A DNA stretch of 64,000 bases from contig NZ_JAMXMV010000013.1 in NCBI RefSeq assembly GCF_024055715.1, forward strand, positions 124,001 through 188,000, given 5' to 3'. The DNA comes from Actinoallomurus soli (GTDB taxonomy: Bacteria > Actinomycetota > Actinomycetes > Streptosporangiales > Streptosporangiaceae). Made by a program: the position numbers and the translations under genes. Position 1 is the stretch's first letter, and each line of letters starts with the position of its first letter. The notes below the pieces were generated by a model that was not told the origin of the DNA, did no database searches, and was given only the letters and a program-made list of their open reading frames with translations. Positions 7,989-16,115 of this stretch are shown piece by piece.

Positions 7989-9113
7989 TCATCGGGACGG
8001 CGCCCCGCCGGTTCGCAGGTGGGCCAGGCCGGTGCGGGTGCCGGTGACGTCCTCGCCGGTGGCGGCGATGGTGTCTTCCAGGCGCGCTCCGGCGCGTACG
8101 GTCGCTCCGGGCAGGATCACGGACCGGTCGATTTCGGCGCCGGGTTCGATGACGCAGCCGGGGAACAGCAGGCTGGAGCGGACGGACGCGCCGGGCGGGA
8201 CCGTGACGTCCGTGCCGGTGAGGCTTTCGTGCTCGGGGCGGTAGCGCGGGGCCGTGGCGGCGAGGGTCCGCGGGAGGGTTTCGGGCGGGAGCGGGAACGG
8301 CCGGTCGAGGAGTTTGAGCTGTTCGAGGTGGTAGCGCTCGACGGTGCCGATGTCGGCCCAGTATCCGGTGATCGGGTGGGCCAGGACGCGCCGGCCTTCG
8401 CGGATCATGAGCGGGAGGACGTCGCGGCTGATGTCGTGCTGCCAGCCGTCGTCGCCGAGTGCGGCCAGTGAGGTGAGGACCTCCTCCAGGACGTCGGCCT
8501 TGAAGAGGCAGAAGGCGGTGAAGACCAGGTCGGAGGTCGGCTCGGCGGGCTTTTCGACGAGGCGGCGTACGCGCAGGTCGTCGTCGACGTCGACCATGCC
8601 GAACAGGTGCACGAAGCGTCGTTCGATGCGCTGGACGCCGATGGTGACGTCGGCGTCGGCGGCGCGGTGCGCGGCGGTCATGGGCCCGTAGTCGTGGACG
8701 TAGACGTGGTCGGCGTGCTGGATGAGGACGTCGCGGGCACCGGGCGCGAACAGGTACTCGGCGTTGCCCAGGAGGGCGTCGGCGGTGCCGGATTCGGGGG
8801 GCCGCGGGGGCAGGGTCTCCCCCGCGGTGAGGGCGCCGGAGCGGATGAGCCGGTCGTGGGGGCCGAAGTTGATGCGCACTCCCCTGCCGTCCCAGTGGGT
8901 GAGGAGGTGGTCGATGAGGTCGCGTTCGCGGTGGAGGGACAGCAGGACGATCTCGGGGACGCCGGAGCGGGCGGCGTTGGCGACGCTGAAGTCGACGAGG
9001 CGGCAGGAGGCGGCGTACGGGACGAGGGGTTTGCAGAGGGTGTCGGTGAGGTGGCCCATGCGTTCGCCGAGGCCGCCGGCGAGCAGTGCCGCGCGTACGT
9101 CGGGCAGGGTCAT
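7989..9113 (-). CDS. GlgC-like sugar/cyclitol-phosphate nucleotidyltransferase (VldB/ValB-type candidate)
   Basis: A 374-residue nucleotidyltransferase. The N-terminal Rossmann-like domain has the signature LLAGGLGERMGHLTDTLCKP and continues RLVDFSVANAARSG and GTADALLGNAEYLF, as in ADP-glucose pyrophosphorylases. GYWADIGTVERYH and a C-terminal left-handed beta-helix (hexapeptide-like repeats, about residues 290-360) complete the GlgC plan. A bona fide glgC lies at 38999, so this copy is likely specialised. It is the last gene of the operon with the cyclase and the kinase-isomerase fusion. In validamycin biosynthesis a GlgC-like enzyme activates valienol 1-phosphate as the NDP donor for the pseudoglycosyltransferase, and the same role is inferred here. 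GGAGG precedes the ATG. Confidence 0.75.
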   Translation of the reverse strand: MTLPDVRAALLAGGLGERMGHLTDTLCKPLVPYAASCRLVDFSVANAARSGVPEIVLLSLHRERDLIDHLLTHWDGRGVRINFGPHDRLIRSGALTAGETLPPRPPESGTADALLGNAEYLFAPGARDVLIQHADHVYVHDYGPMTAAHRAADADVTIGVQRIERRFVHLFGMVDVDDDLRVRRLVEKPAEPTSDLVFTAFCLFKADVLEEVLTSLAALGDDGWQHDISRDVLPLMIREGRRVLAHPITGYWADIGTVERYHLEQLKLLDRPFPLPPETLPRTLAATAPRYRPEHESLTGTDVTVPPGASVRSSLLFPGCVIEPGAEIDRSVILPGATVRAGARLEDTIAATGEDVTGTRTGLAHLRTGGAPSR

Positions 9114-9132
9114 CGGGTCCTCCTGCGGGTGG

Positions 9133-11115
9133 TCACCAGGTGCGGCCCTGCGGGGCGTGCTGTGGGAGCAGGTCGCGCAGGAGCCGGGTCGAGACGTGGA
9201 CGCTCTGTTCGCGGGGCAGGAGCGCGTCTTCGTGTTCGACGTACAGGACGCCGTGGAAGTCCTCGTCGAGGAGCGCGGCGACGATGGCGGGCCAGGGCAG
9301 GTCGCCGGCGCCGAGGGCGCGGAAGCGGATGGCGGGTCCGGGGCCGTAGCGGGACCAGCCGGTGCCGGTCGGTGGGTGGGCGGTGGTGTGGCGCTGGAGG
9401 TCTTTGGCGTGTGCGGCGCCGAGGTCGGTGCCCCAGCCGCGTACGGCGTCGACGGGGTCGTGGCCGGTGGCGGCGAGGTTGGCGGGGTCGAGGCAGATCT
9501 GCACGGTGGCGCGGGGTTCGGTGCGGGCGGCGGCGTCGAGGAGCCGGCGGGTGCTGGTGCGGTCGTAGGCGACCTGTTTGGGGTGGGGTTCGATGAGGAG
9601 GGTGATGCCGTGTTCGGCGGCGAGGGTGAGGATGGGGTGGGCGTGTTCGCACCAGGCGGTGATGTTGTCGTCCCAGGTGACGGTGCTGTGCCACCAGGAC
9701 AGCCAGCGGGTGAGGTCGGGGACGCCGAGCATGAGGCGGGCGTGGGGTGCGCCGAGGTCGGCGGCGAGGCGGATGGTGTCCTGGGCGTGGCGGAGGGCGT
9801 GGTCGTGTTTGGCCTGGGGGGTGCCGTGCAGGACGGGGTCGGTGTGGGGGCCGTGGGGGCCGAGGAGGAGCTGGGTGTCGCGGCTGTTGGAGACGCAGCC
9901 GACGGTGACGCCGGTGAGGGCGGTGCGCAGGTCGGCGCGGTAGTCGGGGTCGTGTGACCAGCGGGTGAGGTCGAGTAGCCCGGTGGTGGTGTCGGTGGGC
10001 AGGTCGACGGTGTGGACGCCGATGTGGGTGGCGTGCTGGAGGGCGGTGGTGAGGTCGGTGCCGCCCCAGGCGGCGAGGCACAGGCCGATGGTGATCTGGG
10101 GGTCGCCGGTGCGGGGGTGCGGTGGTGGCGGTTGTGGGGTGCGGTGTGGTGGCGGGTCGAGGTCGATGAGCCAGGTGGCGGTGCCGGCGGGGCCGTCGGG
10201 TGGGCGGGGTGGTCCGTCGCTGAGGGTGTGGTGCAGTGCGGCGTGGACGGTGGCGACGGGTTCGGTGACGGGGATGACGTGGCCGGCGTCGAGTTCGGTG
10301 CGGAGTCTGCGGTCGAGTTCGGTGCGGAGCGGGGGGCATTCGCGGAGCACTCCCCCGCCGGCGGCGACGGTGAGGGGGCCGGTGAGTCCGGCGCGGTCGC
10401 GGGCGGCGCGGACGCCGAGGACGAGTTCGTCGAGGGCCGCGGTGATGAGGGCGGTGGCGACCTCGTCGCCGTCGAGCCAGGCGGCGGTGACTGCGGGGGC
10501 GAGGGCGGCGATGGCGGCTTTGGGGAAGGCGGTGGCGGCGAGGCGGCGGGCGAGTTCGGCGGGGGTGTGGCCGTGGGCGGCGGTGAGGCGGGCGCCGATG
10601 GTGGTGGCCGGTCCCCTGCCGTCGTCGGCGCGTACGGCGGCGCGGAGTCCGGCGATGCCGAGGTCGTAGGCGCTGCCTTCGTCGCTGCCGAGGTATTCGC
10701 AGCCGCCGGTGCGGGCGAGGCGGGGGTGGTCGCCGGCGGCGATGAAGCCGGTTCCGGTGCCGCAGACGAGGGCGACGCCGCGGCCGCCCAGGGGTGGGGC
10801 GACGAGCCAGGGCAGGGCGTCGTTGGACAGGAGGAGGTGGCCGCGCAGGCCGGCGTCGCGGGCGAGGCGGCGCAGGCGGTCGGGTTCGGTGCCGGGGTCG
10901 GTGAGGTCGACGGTGGCGGTGGCGAGCCATCCTGTCGCGGGTGCTCCGTCGAGGGATCGGGCGATGTCGTGGAGGAGGGTGCGCAGGGTCCGGTCGGCGG
11001 TGTCGGGGCCGGTGGAGGCGGGGTTGATCGGGCCGTAGGTGGTGATGGCGTGGGTGCCGGGGTGGATCGCCGTGGTGGTGGTGCCGCCGGCGTCGGCGGC
11101 CCACAGTGCCGTCAT
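9133..11115 (-). CDS. Fusion protein: BadF/BadG-type kinase + sugar-phosphate isomerase/epimerase TIM barrel
   Basis: 660 residues in two parts. Residues 1 to about 300 form an ASKHA kinase of the BadF/N-acetylglucosamine-kinase type: WAADAGGTTTTAI (phosphate 1), ALVCGTGTGFIAAG (phosphate 2), CEYLGSDEGSAYDLG and AGGGVLRECPPLR (adenosine motif). A Pro/His-rich linker follows (about 305-340). Residues 345-650 form a xylose-isomerase-like TIM barrel with metal-ligand candidates Glu in LLIEPHPKQ, Asp in CLDPANLAATGHD, His in GAAHAKDLQ and Glu in YVEHEDALL. The start ATG 11115 overlaps the cyclase stop by 4 bp. A cyclitol kinase and a cyclitol epimerase are both needed in C7-cyclitol pathways, where they are separate proteins with an unrelated (VOC-type) epimerase. 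One polypeptide carrying both is unusual. The role is inferred from context. Confidence 0.72.
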   Translation of the reverse strand: MTALWAADAGGTTTTAIHPGTHAITTYGPINPASTGPDTADRTLRTLLHDIARSLDGAPATGWLATATVDLTDPGTEPDRLRRLARDAGLRGHLLLSNDALPWLVAPPLGGRGVALVCGTGTGFIAAGDHPRLARTGGCEYLGSDEGSAYDLGIAGLRAAVRADDGRGPATTIGARLTAAHGHTPAELARRLAATAFPKAAIAALAPAVTAAWLDGDEVATALITAALDELVLGVRAARDRAGLTGPLTVAAGGGVLRECPPLRTELDRRLRTELDAGHVIPVTEPVATVHAALHHTLSDGPPRPPDGPAGTATWLIDLDPPPHRTPQPPPPHPRTGDPQITIGLCLAAWGGTDLTTALQHATHIGVHTVDLPTDTTTGLLDLTRWSHDPDYRADLRTALTGVTVGCVSNSRDTQLLLGPHGPHTDPVLHGTPQAKHDHALRHAQDTIRLAADLGAPHARLMLGVPDLTRWLSWWHSTVTWDDNITAWCEHAHPILTLAAEHGITLLIEPHPKQVAYDRTSTRRLLDAAARTEPRATVQICLDPANLAATGHDPVDAVRGWGTDLGAAHAKDLQRHTTAHPPTGTGWSRYGPGPAIRFRALGAGDLPWPAIVAALLDEDFHGVLYVEHEDALLPREQSVHVSTRLLRDLLPQHAPQGRTW

Positions 11116-12287
11116 GGGCGGCCTGCCGGGAGGTCGTCGGCGGTGGTGCGCAGGAGGGCGGCGCGGACCTCGTCTTCGGTGACGTCGTCGACGATGAGGG
11201 TGGTGCCGAGTTCGAGCGGGAGGACGAAGCGGAGGCTGCCGTCGCGGATCTGGCGGATCTTCCCGAGTGCGGCGAGGACGTCGTCGATGGGGGGCTCGGC
11301 GCGGAGCTGGTGGAGGCGTACGGGGAGGTTCAGGGCGGTGAGGAGGTGGGTGATGCGGTCGGCGGTGGCGGGGTCGAGGAGGCCGCGGGCGCGGGAGATG
11401 TCGGCGGCGATGACCATGCCGTAGGCGACGGCCTCGCCGTGCAGGACGGGGCCGTATCCGGTGGTGGTCTCGACGGCGTGGCCGACGGTGTGGCCGAAGT
11501 TGAGGGGGCGGCGCAGGTCGTTCTCGTAGGGGTCGCGGCCGACGAGCTGGGATTTGATGGCGCCGGCGGCGCGGACGAGGGTTTCGGTGGCGGGGAGGCG
11601 GTGGTGGAGGAGGTCGTCGGCGTGGGTCTCGATGAAGTCGAAGTACTCCGGGGAGGCGATGACGGCTTTTTTGACGGCTTCGGCGAGGCCGGCGCTGGTC
11701 TGCCTGGTGTCGAGGGTGTCTAGGTGGGTGAGGCAGGAGATGACGGCGCGTGGCTGGTGGAAGGCTCCGACGAGGTTCTTGGCGGAGTTGTGGTCGACGG
11801 CGACCTTGCCGCCGATGGCGGCGTCGACCTGGGCGAGGAGGGTGGTGGGGACGTTGATGTAGGGGACGCCGCGCATGTAGGCGCTGGCGACCCAGCCGAC
11901 GGTGTCGATGATCATGCCGCCGCCGAGGGCGATGATGACGTCGCGGCGGGCGAGGTCGAGTTGGGAGAGCCAGTCGAGGAGGAGGTAGGCGGTGTCGAGG
12001 GTCTTGCTGCGCTCCCCCGGTGGGACGGCGATGGTGCCGAGGAGCAGTCCGTGCTGCTGGAGGGTGCGGGTGAGGTCGTCGTAGGGCGGCAGGGCGGCGA
12101 CGGTGCGTTCGGTGATGACGGCGGCGCGGCGGCCGTCGAGTTCGTCGAGGATCGCCTGGAGGGCCTTGTGCGGATCCGCTGTGACGTGGATGCGGTAGGT
12201 GTCCTGGCGTTCGTGGGTGACCTGGAGGGCCGACGGGGTCGTGGAGAGAGGGATGCGGTCACGAACGATATGCCCGTTTACGGCCAT
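11112..12287 (-). CDS. Sugar phosphate cyclase (dehydroquinate synthase / EEVS superfamily)
   Basis: 391 residues with the full sugar-phosphate-cyclase plan: ALGGGMIIDTVGWVASAYMR (NAD+ binding), VPTTLLAQVDAAIGGKVAVD, KNLVGAFHQP, GLAEAVKKAVIAS, LNFGHTVGHAVE and VLHGEAVAYGM (zinc His ligands). These enzymes cyclise C7 sugar phosphates (DAHP in AroB, sedoheptulose 7-phosphate in 2-epi-5-epi-valiolone synthase). The neighbours are those of a C7N-aminocyclitol pathway, which predicts an EEVS. Yet the second motif reads GHTVGHA as in dehydroquinate synthase, whereas the valiolone synthases I recall have GHTFSP and KTGVN/KNRLG. Class is therefore uncertain. It is the first gene of the minus-strand operon; AGGAAGG stands just before the ATG. 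Confidence 0.8.
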   Translation of the reverse strand: MAVNGHIVRDRIPLSTTPSALQVTHERQDTYRIHVTADPHKALQAILDELDGRRAAVITERTVAALPPYDDLTRTLQQHGLLLGTIAVPPGERSKTLDTAYLLLDWLSQLDLARRDVIIALGGGMIIDTVGWVASAYMRGVPYINVPTTLLAQVDAAIGGKVAVDHNSAKNLVGAFHQPRAVISCLTHLDTLDTRQTSAGLAEAVKKAVIASPEYFDFIETHADDLLHHRLPATETLVRAAGAIKSQLVGRDPYENDLRRPLNFGHTVGHAVETTTGYGPVLHGEAVAYGMVIAADISRARGLLDPATADRITHLLTALNLPVRLHQLRAEPPIDDVLAALGKIRQIRDGSLRFVLPLELGTTLIVDDVTEDEVRAALLRTTADDLPAGRP

Positions 12288-12483
12288 CTTCCTTCCTTAC
12301 TTAGATCGACCAAATGTGTCGGAGGTACCCTCATGGGGCGCACGATAACCTTTTGATGGCTGTGTTTGGCAAACGTCAGATTTGTCAATGATGTGAGCTG
12401 ATGCGCAGATCTGATGGCGCCGGGTGCGCCGGCCGGCCAGGCCTCGAGAGGAACGCCACGCGCGGCGCGCGGGAGGTCCCGGG
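12288..12483. promoter_or_regulatory. Divergent promoter region of the cyclitol cluster
   Basis: 196 bp between the cyclase gene (left) and the reductase gene (right), clearly more AT-rich than its surroundings between 12297 and 12415. For the leftward operon a TTGCCA (12372-12367, minus) lies 18 bp from TTATCG (12348-12343). A TTGACA is also present at 12388-12383. A rightward promoter must be here too, but I see no convincing pair. No clear palindrome was found. Confidence 0.35.
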
Positions 12484-13419
12484 GTGCTGACGATGGTCGT
12501 GGGAAGCGGTTACCTCGGCGGGCACATCGGCGCGCGGATCCGCGCGCTCGGCGGTGAGGCGGTCCTGTGCTCCCGGCGGCCGCCGGCGGCGCGGTCCGCC
12601 GCGGGCCTGCGGTGGTGCGAGCTCGACGTGCGCGACCCGCGGGCGTGCCGGGATCTGGTGCGCCGCGTGGCGCCGGACTCCCTCGTCCTCGTGCACGGCC
12701 CGTCCGACATCACCTGGTGCGAGCGGCATCCGGACGAGGCGATGGCCGCGCACGGCGCGGGCGCGGTGAACCTGGCGGCCGCCGCCGGGGGGCTGCCGAT
12801 GCTGCTGATCTCGACGGACAACGTCTTCCCCGGGGCCCGGGACAGTTACGGCGAGTCCGACGAGGTCGCGCCCGCCAACGCCTACGGCCGGGCGAAGCTG
12901 GCGGCCGAGCGGACGCTGCTGGACACCGGGTCGGCGCTGGTGCTGCGGGTCAGCCTGGTCTACGGCTGGGATCCCGACGGGCACCGCCCCAACTACTTCA
13001 CGACGTGCGTGCGGGCGCTGCGCGCGGGACGCGTGGTGGAGGCCCCGGAGGACCACTGGAACACCCCGGTGCTGGTCGACGATGTCGCCGCCTGGTCGGC
13101 GGAGCTGGTCCGGACGCGGCGGACCGGAGTGCTGCACCTGGCCGGGCCCGAGCGGCTGTCGCGGTACGCGTGGGCGCGCCGGATCGCCGCGGGCCTGGGC
13201 CTGCCGGAGGGCCTGGTCCGTCCCGTCGCGCAGGCGGGCACGGCGTACGCGTGCCGGCCGCGGAACGCCTGCCTGCACAGTGAGCAGGCGGCGGGCCTGC
13301 CGGAGCTGGCCGGTCTGTGGCCGGTCGATGTGGACGAGGGCGCCCGGCGCCTGGCCCCGGTGGCGTTCGCCGCCGGTGGGCCTCCTGTCGTCCCCGCCCC
13401 CCGACCCGTGAAGGAGTGA
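12484..13419 (+). CDS. Extended-SDR NAD(P)-dependent reductase/epimerase (RmlD-like)
   Basis: A 311-residue extended short-chain dehydrogenase. VVGSGYLGGHIGARIRAL is the N-terminal nucleotide-binding GxGxxG, LISTDNVFPGARDSYGESD carries the catalytic Ser/Thr and AYGRAKLAAERTLL the catalytic YxxxK. PVLVDDVAAW and HLAGPERLSRYAWARRIAAG follow, as in dTDP-4-dehydrorhamnose reductases. The GTG start at 12484 has GGGAGG 7-8 nt upstream; longer in-frame starts lack a site. It opens the plus-strand operon, with only 3 bp to the pseudoglycosyltransferase gene. A likely role is reduction of a keto-cyclitol, inferred from its position. Confidence 0.78.
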   Translation: MLTMVVGSGYLGGHIGARIRALGGEAVLCSRRPPAARSAAGLRWCELDVRDPRACRDLVRRVAPDSLVLVHGPSDITWCERHPDEAMAAHGAGAVNLAAAAGGLPMLLISTDNVFPGARDSYGESDEVAPANAYGRAKLAAERTLLDTGSALVLRVSLVYGWDPDGHRPNYFTTCVRALRAGRVVEAPEDHWNTPVLVDDVAAWSAELVRTRRTGVLHLAGPERLSRYAWARRIAAGLGLPEGLVRPVAQAGTAYACRPRNACLHSEQAAGLPELAGLWPVDVDEGARRLAPVAFAAGGPPVVPAPRPVKE

Positions 13420-13422
13420 GAG

Positions 13423-14847
13423 TTGAGCAAGCGGGTGTTCCTCGCCAGCAAGCGCGCGGTCGTCACTTACGCGCCCGATCCGGAGACCGGGGCGTTGCGC
13501 GCGTGGCTGGCGCCCGGCGGGACCGGGAACGTGGTCGCCGAGCAGGCCGGGTACCTGGACGTGGCGTGGATCGTGAGCGCGGACAGTGACGCGGACCATC
13601 GTGCGGCGCTGGAGAATCCCGAGGGGATGCGGATCGAGCTGCCGTCGGGGCGCGGGGTGCGGCTGCACCAGTTGCGGCACGACCGTGAGACGTTCCGTGT
13701 GGTGCAGGACTTCTTCACCGCCGAGCTGATGTGGGCGGGCAACAACTACGGCTGGGACCGGTGGACGCGGCCGTCGTTCGGGGCGGAGACCCGGGCGGCG
13801 TGGGAGCGGTTCGGGGAGTTCACCGAGGACTTCGCCGGGGAGCTGCTGCGGCGTTCGGAGGGTGAGCCGGATCCGGTGTTCCTCGTCCACGATTACCAGT
13901 TGGTGCGGGTGCCGCAGCGGCTGCGGGCGGGGCGGCCGGACGCGCCGATCCTGTTGTTCGTGCACATCCCCTGGCCGTCCGCGGACTACTGGCGGATCCT
14001 GCCGAAGGAGGTACGGACGGGTGTGCTGGAGGGGATGCTGGCGGCCGACGTGATCGGGTTCTTCGCGCGCCGATGGTCGGCGAACTTCCTGGCGTGCGTG
14101 GCCGACCTGCTGCCCGACGCCGAGGTCGACGCGGCCGCCGGCACCGTACGGCGGGGCGGGCACGTGACGCGGGTGTGCACGCAGCCGCTGGGGTACAGTC
14201 CCGAGACGCTGCACCGCCGGGACGCGCGGCTGCCCGGCGGGATCGCCGAGTGGGCCGGTGACCGGCCGCTGGTGGTGCATTCGGGCCGCACCGATCCGAT
14301 CAAGAACGCCGAGCGCGCCGTACGGGCGTTCGTCCTGGCGGTGGAGGCGAACGAGCGGCTGCGCGGGACGCGGATGCTGGTGCGGATGAACCCGAACCGG
14401 CTGTACGTGGAGGCCAACGACGCCTACCGGCGGCGGGTGGAGGCGGCGGTGGCCGAGGCGAACGCGAAGCTGGGCGCGGACACCGTGCGGACGCACTGCG
14501 ACAACGACGTCGGTCACACGTTCGGGTGTTTCGAGCGCGCGGACCTGCTGGTGTTCAACTCCACGGTGGACGGCCAGAACCTGAGCGTGTTCGAGGCGCC
14601 GCTGGTGAACGAGCGGGACGCCGACGTGGTCCTGTCGGAGATGGCGGGCGCGGCGGAGATCCTGGGGCCGGTGTGCCGGACGGTGAACCCCTTCGATCTG
14701 GCCGAACAGGCCGAGGCGATCGCGGCGGGGCTGCTGGCCGGGCCGGCCGAGCGGGCGGAGGCGGCGCGGCGGCGGCGGGACACGGCGCGGCCGTGGACGC
14801 TGGAGGCGTGGGTGACCGCGCAGCTCACGAGCCTGGGCGCGGCCTGA
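13423..14847 (+). CDS. Pseudoglycosyltransferase of the VldE/ValL type (GT20, trehalose-6-phosphate synthase homologue)
   Basis: 474 residues, full GT20 length. FLVHDYQLVRVPQRLRAG and LLFVHIPWPSADYWRILPKE correspond to the OtsA motifs holding the catalytic Asp and His. VVHSGRTDPIKNAERAVRAF replaces the OtsA GRLDYTKGI segment but keeps Arg and Lys. NSTVDGQNLSVFEAPLVN holds the nucleotide-sugar Asp and Glu. The N terminus (VFLASKRAVVTY ... LAPGGTGNVVAEQAG) and these variant motifs match VldE/ValL as I recall them rather than OtsA. VldE joins GDP-valienol to validamine 7-phosphate through a non-glycosidic C-N bond. The start is TTG 13423, with AAGGAG 6 nt upstream. This gene is the strongest evidence for the nature of the cluster. 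Confidence 0.85.
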   Translation: MSKRVFLASKRAVVTYAPDPETGALRAWLAPGGTGNVVAEQAGYLDVAWIVSADSDADHRAALENPEGMRIELPSGRGVRLHQLRHDRETFRVVQDFFTAELMWAGNNYGWDRWTRPSFGAETRAAWERFGEFTEDFAGELLRRSEGEPDPVFLVHDYQLVRVPQRLRAGRPDAPILLFVHIPWPSADYWRILPKEVRTGVLEGMLAADVIGFFARRWSANFLACVADLLPDAEVDAAAGTVRRGGHVTRVCTQPLGYSPETLHRRDARLPGGIAEWAGDRPLVVHSGRTDPIKNAERAVRAFVLAVEANERLRGTRMLVRMNPNRLYVEANDAYRRRVEAAVAEANAKLGADTVRTHCDNDVGHTFGCFERADLLVFNSTVDGQNLSVFEAPLVNERDADVVLSEMAGAAEILGPVCRTVNPFDLAEQAEAIAAGLLAGPAERAEAARRRRDTARPWTLEAWVTAQLTSLGAA

Positions 14848-16115
14848 TGGGCGCCGATGCCGGCGCGCAGGCGTTCGCGTACTACGAGCTGGGCGATGTC
14901 CGGCTGGTGCACGGTGAGGGCGTGCGGGTCTGGGACGAGAACGGCCGGGAGTACCTGGACTGCGTGGCCGGGACGTTCAACCTGGTGCTGGGGCACAACC
15001 ATCCGGCGGTGCTGGCGGCGGTGCGGGGTCAGCTGGAGGACCTGGTGTTCGCCAGTTCGTCGTTCCGCACCGAGCCGACCGACCGGGTGATGGAGCTGCT
15101 GGTGGAGCTGAGCCCGCCGGGGCTGACGCGGGTGAATCTGCGCAGCTCGGGCGGGTCGACGGCGAACGAGGGCGCCATCAAGATCGCTCAGTGGGTGACG
15201 GGGCGGCGGGACGTGATCGTGCCGTTCCGGGGGCATCTGGGGCAGAGCATGGCCACGGCCAGTTACAACGGGACGTCGCGGATGCGGGCTCCGTTCCCGT
15301 ACCACCTGCCGGGTGCGGTGCACGTCCCGGACCCGTACTGTTTCCGGTGTTTCTACCGGCAGACGCCGGACCGGTGCGGGATGTGGTGCGTGGACCGCAT
15401 CGAGGACTTCCTCACCTATGCCAGCTCCGGCAGCGTCGCCGCGATGATCATCGAGCCGATCAGCGGGGTGGGCGGGAACGTCGTCCCTCCCCCGGGCTAC
15501 CTGCGGCGGCTGCGGGAGTTCTGCGATGAGCGCGGCATCATCCTGATCTTCGATGAGAACCAGACGGGCCTGGGGCGTACGGGCCGGCTGTTCGCGGCCG
15601 AGCATTTCGGTGTCGAGCCGCACATCATGACGGTGTCGAAGGGGCTGACGGGCAGCGGCCTGCCGCTGGCCGCGATCCTCACCGAGGAGCGCCTGGTCGG
15701 GATGCCGCGTTCGATGCACGGGTTCACCTACGGCAGTCACACGCTGTCGGCGGCGGCCGCGGTCGTGACGCTGCAGGAGGTGCGCCGGCCGGAGTTCCTC
15801 GCCGGGGTGCGCGCGTCGGGCGGTGTGCTGCTCGAGCGGCTGCGGGCGCTGCGCTCGGACTTCCCGTGCGTCGGGGACGTGCGCGGTGTGGGGCTGATGC
15901 TGGGCGTGGAGCTGGTCGAGCCGGACGGGGCCCGCTCCCCCAGGCTGGCCACCGCGCTGAACAAGGCCCTGTACGACCGGTCGGTGATCACGCGGGTGTC
16001 GGAGCACGGCCTGGGCAACGTGATCGAGTTGCGGCCGCCGCTGGTGCTGTCGGTGGAGGACGCCGGCCTGATCGCCGACCGGTTCGGTGAGGCGCTGGAG
16101 ACGCTGCGGACGTGA
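14847..16115 (+). CDS. Class III PLP-dependent aminotransferase (cyclitol amination candidate)
   Basis: A 422-residue fold-type I class III aminotransferase. GREYLDCVAGTFNLVLGHNH opens the large domain, RSSGGSTANEGAIKIAQW binds the cofactor phosphate, IIEPISGVGG and IFDENQTGLGRTG hold the PLP-ring Asp, and MTVSKGLTGSGLPLA carries the Schiff-base Lys. A Cys-rich insert (YCFRCFYRQTPDRCGMWC) sits mid-protein, as in several class III members. The ATG overlaps the stop of the preceding gene by one base. In this cluster it should install the amine of the acceptor cyclitol (validamine-like). The specific substrate is inferred from context. Confidence 0.82.
   Translation: MGADAGAQAFAYYELGDVRLVHGEGVRVWDENGREYLDCVAGTFNLVLGHNHPAVLAAVRGQLEDLVFASSSFRTEPTDRVMELLVELSPPGLTRVNLRSSGGSTANEGAIKIAQWVTGRRDVIVPFRGHLGQSMATASYNGTSRMRAPFPYHLPGAVHVPDPYCFRCFYRQTPDRCGMWCVDRIEDFLTYASSGSVAAMIIEPISGVGGNVVPPPGYLRRLREFCDERGIILIFDENQTGLGRTGRLFAAEHFGVEPHIMTVSKGLTGSGLPLAAILTEERLVGMPRSMHGFTYGSHTLSAAAAVVTLQEVRRPEFLAGVRASGGVLLERLRALRSDFPCVGDVRGVGLMLGVELVEPDGARSPRLATALNKALYDRSVITRVSEHGLGNVIELRPPLVLSVEDAGLIADRFGEALETLRT

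Noticed and set aside
7989-9113. Second glgC (glycogen pathway)
   Set aside because: A canonical glgC is divergent from glgA at 38999; this copy has diverged motifs and sits in the cyclitol operon.
9110-11104. 664-codon minus-strand open frame, extremely rich in Arg, Pro and His
   Set aside because: It is the +1 shadow of the kinase-isomerase gene on the same strand; composition is that of a GC-rich off-frame and no domain is visible.
12385-14517. 710-codon minus-strand open frame across the reductase and pseudoglycosyltransferase genes
   Set aside because: Antisense shadow; the plus-strand proteins carry full motif sets and ribosome-binding sites.
13423-14847. Annotation as ordinary trehalose-6-phosphate synthase
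   Set aside because: The SGRTDPIKN and NSTVDGQNLS variants, the VldE-like N terminus and the cyclitol gene context fit a pseudoglycosyltransferase better.
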